Of a DNA stretch of 64,000 bases, positions 62,480-64,000 are shown in pieces. The notes under the pieces were generated by a model. It searched no databases and was not told the origin of the DNA. It was given only the letters and a program-made list of their open reading frames with translations. The stretch comes from Ancylobacter tetraedralis (lineage in GTDB: Bacteria > Pseudomonadota > Alphaproteobacteria > Rhizobiales > Xanthobacteraceae), in the NCBI RefSeq assembly GCF_014195655.1, contig NZ_JACICD010000010.1, positions 46,587 through 110,586 of the forward strand. The letters run 5' to 3'. The position numbers and the translations under genes are program-made. Numbering within the stretch: position 1 is the stretch's first letter; each line of letters begins with the position of its first letter.

Positions 62480-63421
62480 CTAGAGGGTGGCGAGCGGGCC
62501 GGCATCGTTCCGAACCGATCGCGGGATATCGCCATAGACCCGCGTGAAGGCGAGCCTCATTCGTTCCCGGTTCTCGAAACCCACTTCACGCGCGATTTCC
62601 TCGATGGGCAGGCGCGACTGTTCGAGCATCAGCTTCGCGGCCTCCACGCGCAGCAATTCGACGGCCTTCGCCGGGGTCGTCCCGGTTTCGGCCCGGAAAA
62701 GGCGGGTGAACTGGCGGGGACTGAGGCTCGCCGCAAGGGCAAGCTCCTCGATACCGAGGCGGGCCTTGAGATTGGCCCGGGCGAAGTTGAGGGCCCGCTG
62801 CACGCGGTCCTCGCGGGCGTTCAGCTCCAGAAGGACGGAATGCTGGGACTGTCCGCCGGATCGGCGGTGATACATGACCAGGCTCCTGGCCACTGTCCGC
62901 GCGAGCTCGCTTCCCTGATCGCGTTCGATCATTCCGACCACAAGGTCGATCCCGGCTGTCATTCCAGCCGAGGTCCAGATGGTGCCGTCCTCGATGAAGA
63001 TCTTGTCCATGTCGACCCGGCAGCTCGGGAAGCGCTCCTTCAGCGCGGTAGCGTAGCGCCAATGCGTGGTCGCGCGCCGGCCGCTCAGCAGCCCGGCGTC
63101 TCCCAGGATGAAGGCTCCCAGGCAGATGGAGGCGATCCGACGCGCATGTTGGGCGGAGGAGCGCAGCAGCCTCACGAGACCGGGAGAGGCGGTCGGTATC
63201 TCAAGGCCCGCGCTGACGATCAGGGTGTCGTACGCGCCCTCGTCCAGCCGCTTTGTCAGCACCTGCATCCCGGCGGACGACGGGATCATCCCGCCCTCTT
63301 CCGAGACGACATCGAGTTCATAGAGCGCCCGGCCCGCGCGCTTGTTGGCGACCTCGAATGCCGCGATGGCGGACAGTCCGATCATCTGGAAATCCGGGCC
63401 TACGACCAGACCGATCCTCAT
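62480..63421 (-). CDS. GlxA-type AraC-family regulator (DJ-1/PfpI domain plus HTH)
   Basis: 313 residues: N-terminal DJ-1/PfpI-like domain (MRIGLVVGPDFQMIGLSAIA, nucleophile-elbow region ASICLGAFILGDAGLL with Cys near 97), then an AraC HTH pair (ELALAASLSPRQFTRLFRAE, IEEIAREVGFENRERMRLAF). The gagga ribosome site supports the start. Such proteins regulate catabolic genes; the 2Fe-2S subunit gene that starts at 63906, divergent from it, is a likely target. Confidence 0.9.
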   Translation of the reverse strand: MRIGLVVGPDFQMIGLSAIAAFEVANKRAGRALYELDVVSEEGGMIPSSAGMQVLTKRLDEGAYDTLIVSAGLEIPTASPGLVRLLRSSAQHARRIASICLGAFILGDAGLLSGRRATTHWRYATALKERFPSCRVDMDKIFIEDGTIWTSAGMTAGIDLVVGMIERDQGSELARTVARSLVMYHRRSGGQSQHSVLLELNAREDRVQRALNFARANLKARLGIEELALAASLSPRQFTRLFRAETGTTPAKAVELLRVEAAKLMLEQSRLPIEEIAREVGFENRERMRLAFTRVYGDIPRSVRNDAGPLATL

Positions 63422-63905
63422 CGTCGCTCCTCGTCATCCTGCGGCGGGCAGATGGGCGCCGGTGCCGCGCTTCGCCAGCCGGATGGCGCGAATAATGACA
63501 TGTATGTCCTGTCCGGCGCGCGCCGCGGCTGCAATGATCCGCGCATCGCCCTCCCCACACGTGGGCGGCATGAAATCTGCCACGCGCCAGCGATCCAGAG
63601 GGCGGCGAGAGCGGTGGCTCTCTCGTCCAACGGCTCAGCGGGGCTATGGCTTCGTATCACGGCGGGGCGAATCCGTCTCGATTCTGGCCGGAAAGCCGAT
63701 CCGCATGGCGCGAACGTCGAATATTTCTCTGTGTTGATAAACTGTAATATTTGAAATCAAGCGAACTTGATTGAACAAGGGCGCCGCCATCAGCGCTGCC
63801 TCCACGTGCATATCAATAAAGTGACGGTTTACCGGCGCGGATATTTTCTTCTGCGCCAGCGATGACATCGCGCGTTCCCGCAACATTTCAGGTCAAGAGG
63901 GGCGA
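63422..63905. promoter_or_regulatory. Divergent promoter region with an inverted repeat
   Basis: 484 bp between the AraC-type regulator and the 2Fe-2S gene, no gene supported. A perfect 7-bp inverted repeat aatcaag-cgaa-cttgatt at 63755-63772 lies in an AT-rich patch about 135 bp before the 2Fe-2S start and is a candidate operator. Confidence 0.45.
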
Positions 63906-64000
63906 ATGACCGATCTCACCATCAATGGCGCTCGTCACAGCGTTGATGTTCCGGCCGAGATGCCTCTGCTTTGGGTGCTGCGCGACGTGCTGGGGATGAC
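63906..64000 (+). CDS. 2Fe-2S subunit of a molybdenum hydroxylase (IorA/CoxS-like), 3'-truncated by window edge
   Basis: Only the first 31 codons are in the window: [20 protein letters not shown], then [12 protein letters not shown]. This is the standard N-terminus of the small iron-sulphur subunit of isoquinoline/aldehyde oxidoreductases of the xanthine oxidase family, before the first [2Fe-2S] cysteines. An agagggg ribosome site lies 3-9 nt upstream. The large molybdopterin subunit is expected downstream. Confidence 0.8.
   Translation, partial: MTDLTINGARHSVDVPAEMPLLWVLRDVLGM

Overview
The window is high-GC DNA with alphaproteobacterial gene content, probably from a Hyphomicrobiales (Rhizobiales) bacterium. 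A Xanthobacteraceae-like methylotroph or autotroph is one guess, based on an NAD-dependent formate dehydrogenase almost identical in motif content to the Pseudomonas/methylotroph enzyme, an initiator tRNA of alphaproteobacterial type and many LysR/ABC/ETF catabolic genes. No rRNA or species-level marker is present, so the genus is not assigned.

Layout. (1) 1-6.0 kb is core-like chromosome: the 3' part of a homodimeric pyruvate dehydrogenase E1/transketolase-like gene, formate dehydrogenase with an upstream LysR regulator, a CHAD-domain protein and tRNA-fMet. (2) 6.0-25.67 kb is a 19.7-kb genomic island inserted at the 3' end of tRNA-fMet. Its left end is a large serine recombinase whose last codons are read from the tRNA itself. 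The cargo is a PemK/Phd-type toxin-antitoxin pair, a tyrosine recombinase-like protein, an HNH nuclease with a PUA/EVE-like N-terminus, several LysR- or TetR-controlled oxidoreductase pairs, a retron (reverse transcriptase fused to TOPRIM, with an upstream ncRNA bounded by a perfect 12-bp a1/a2 inverted repeat), a ParD-like antitoxin, and an ImmA/IrrE protease-TIR gene pair. (3) 25.67-61.34 kb looks like a second, tandem element of the same family. It begins with a 283-bp copy of the att site plus recombinase 3' end, followed by a decayed IS1182-type transposase, and ends with a decayed DUF2274 gene and another copy of the element right-end sequence. Between these lies a 34-kb catabolic region. 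(4) 61.34-64 kb holds a hypothetical gene, a GlxA-type AraC regulator and the start of a molybdenum-hydroxylase 2Fe-2S subunit.

Catabolic region. A minus-strand operon (Asp/Glu racemase-like, citryl-CoA-lyase-like, EtfB, EtfA, thioesterase, GMC oxidoreductase) diverges from a long plus-strand operon (PotBCA-type transporter, GMC oxidoreductase, betaine-aldehyde-dehydrogenase-like enzyme, PotD-type binding protein, SDR, NodB-type deacetylase, acyl-CoA synthetase, amidase, MaoC hydratase, Rid protein, PYROXD2-like oxidoreductase, acyl-CoA dehydrogenase). A TetR regulator separates this from a polar amino acid ABC transporter, a LysR regulator and a second EtfBA followed by an opine-oxidase-like FAD pair. 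Together they could import an amine-containing alcohol or amide, oxidise alcohol to aldehyde to acid, activate it with CoA, beta-oxidise it, cleave it, and finally oxidise an N-substituted amino acid, with electrons collected by two ETFs. The substrate is not identifiable from sequence alone; choline-, carnitine- or aminoalcohol-like compounds are the best guess.
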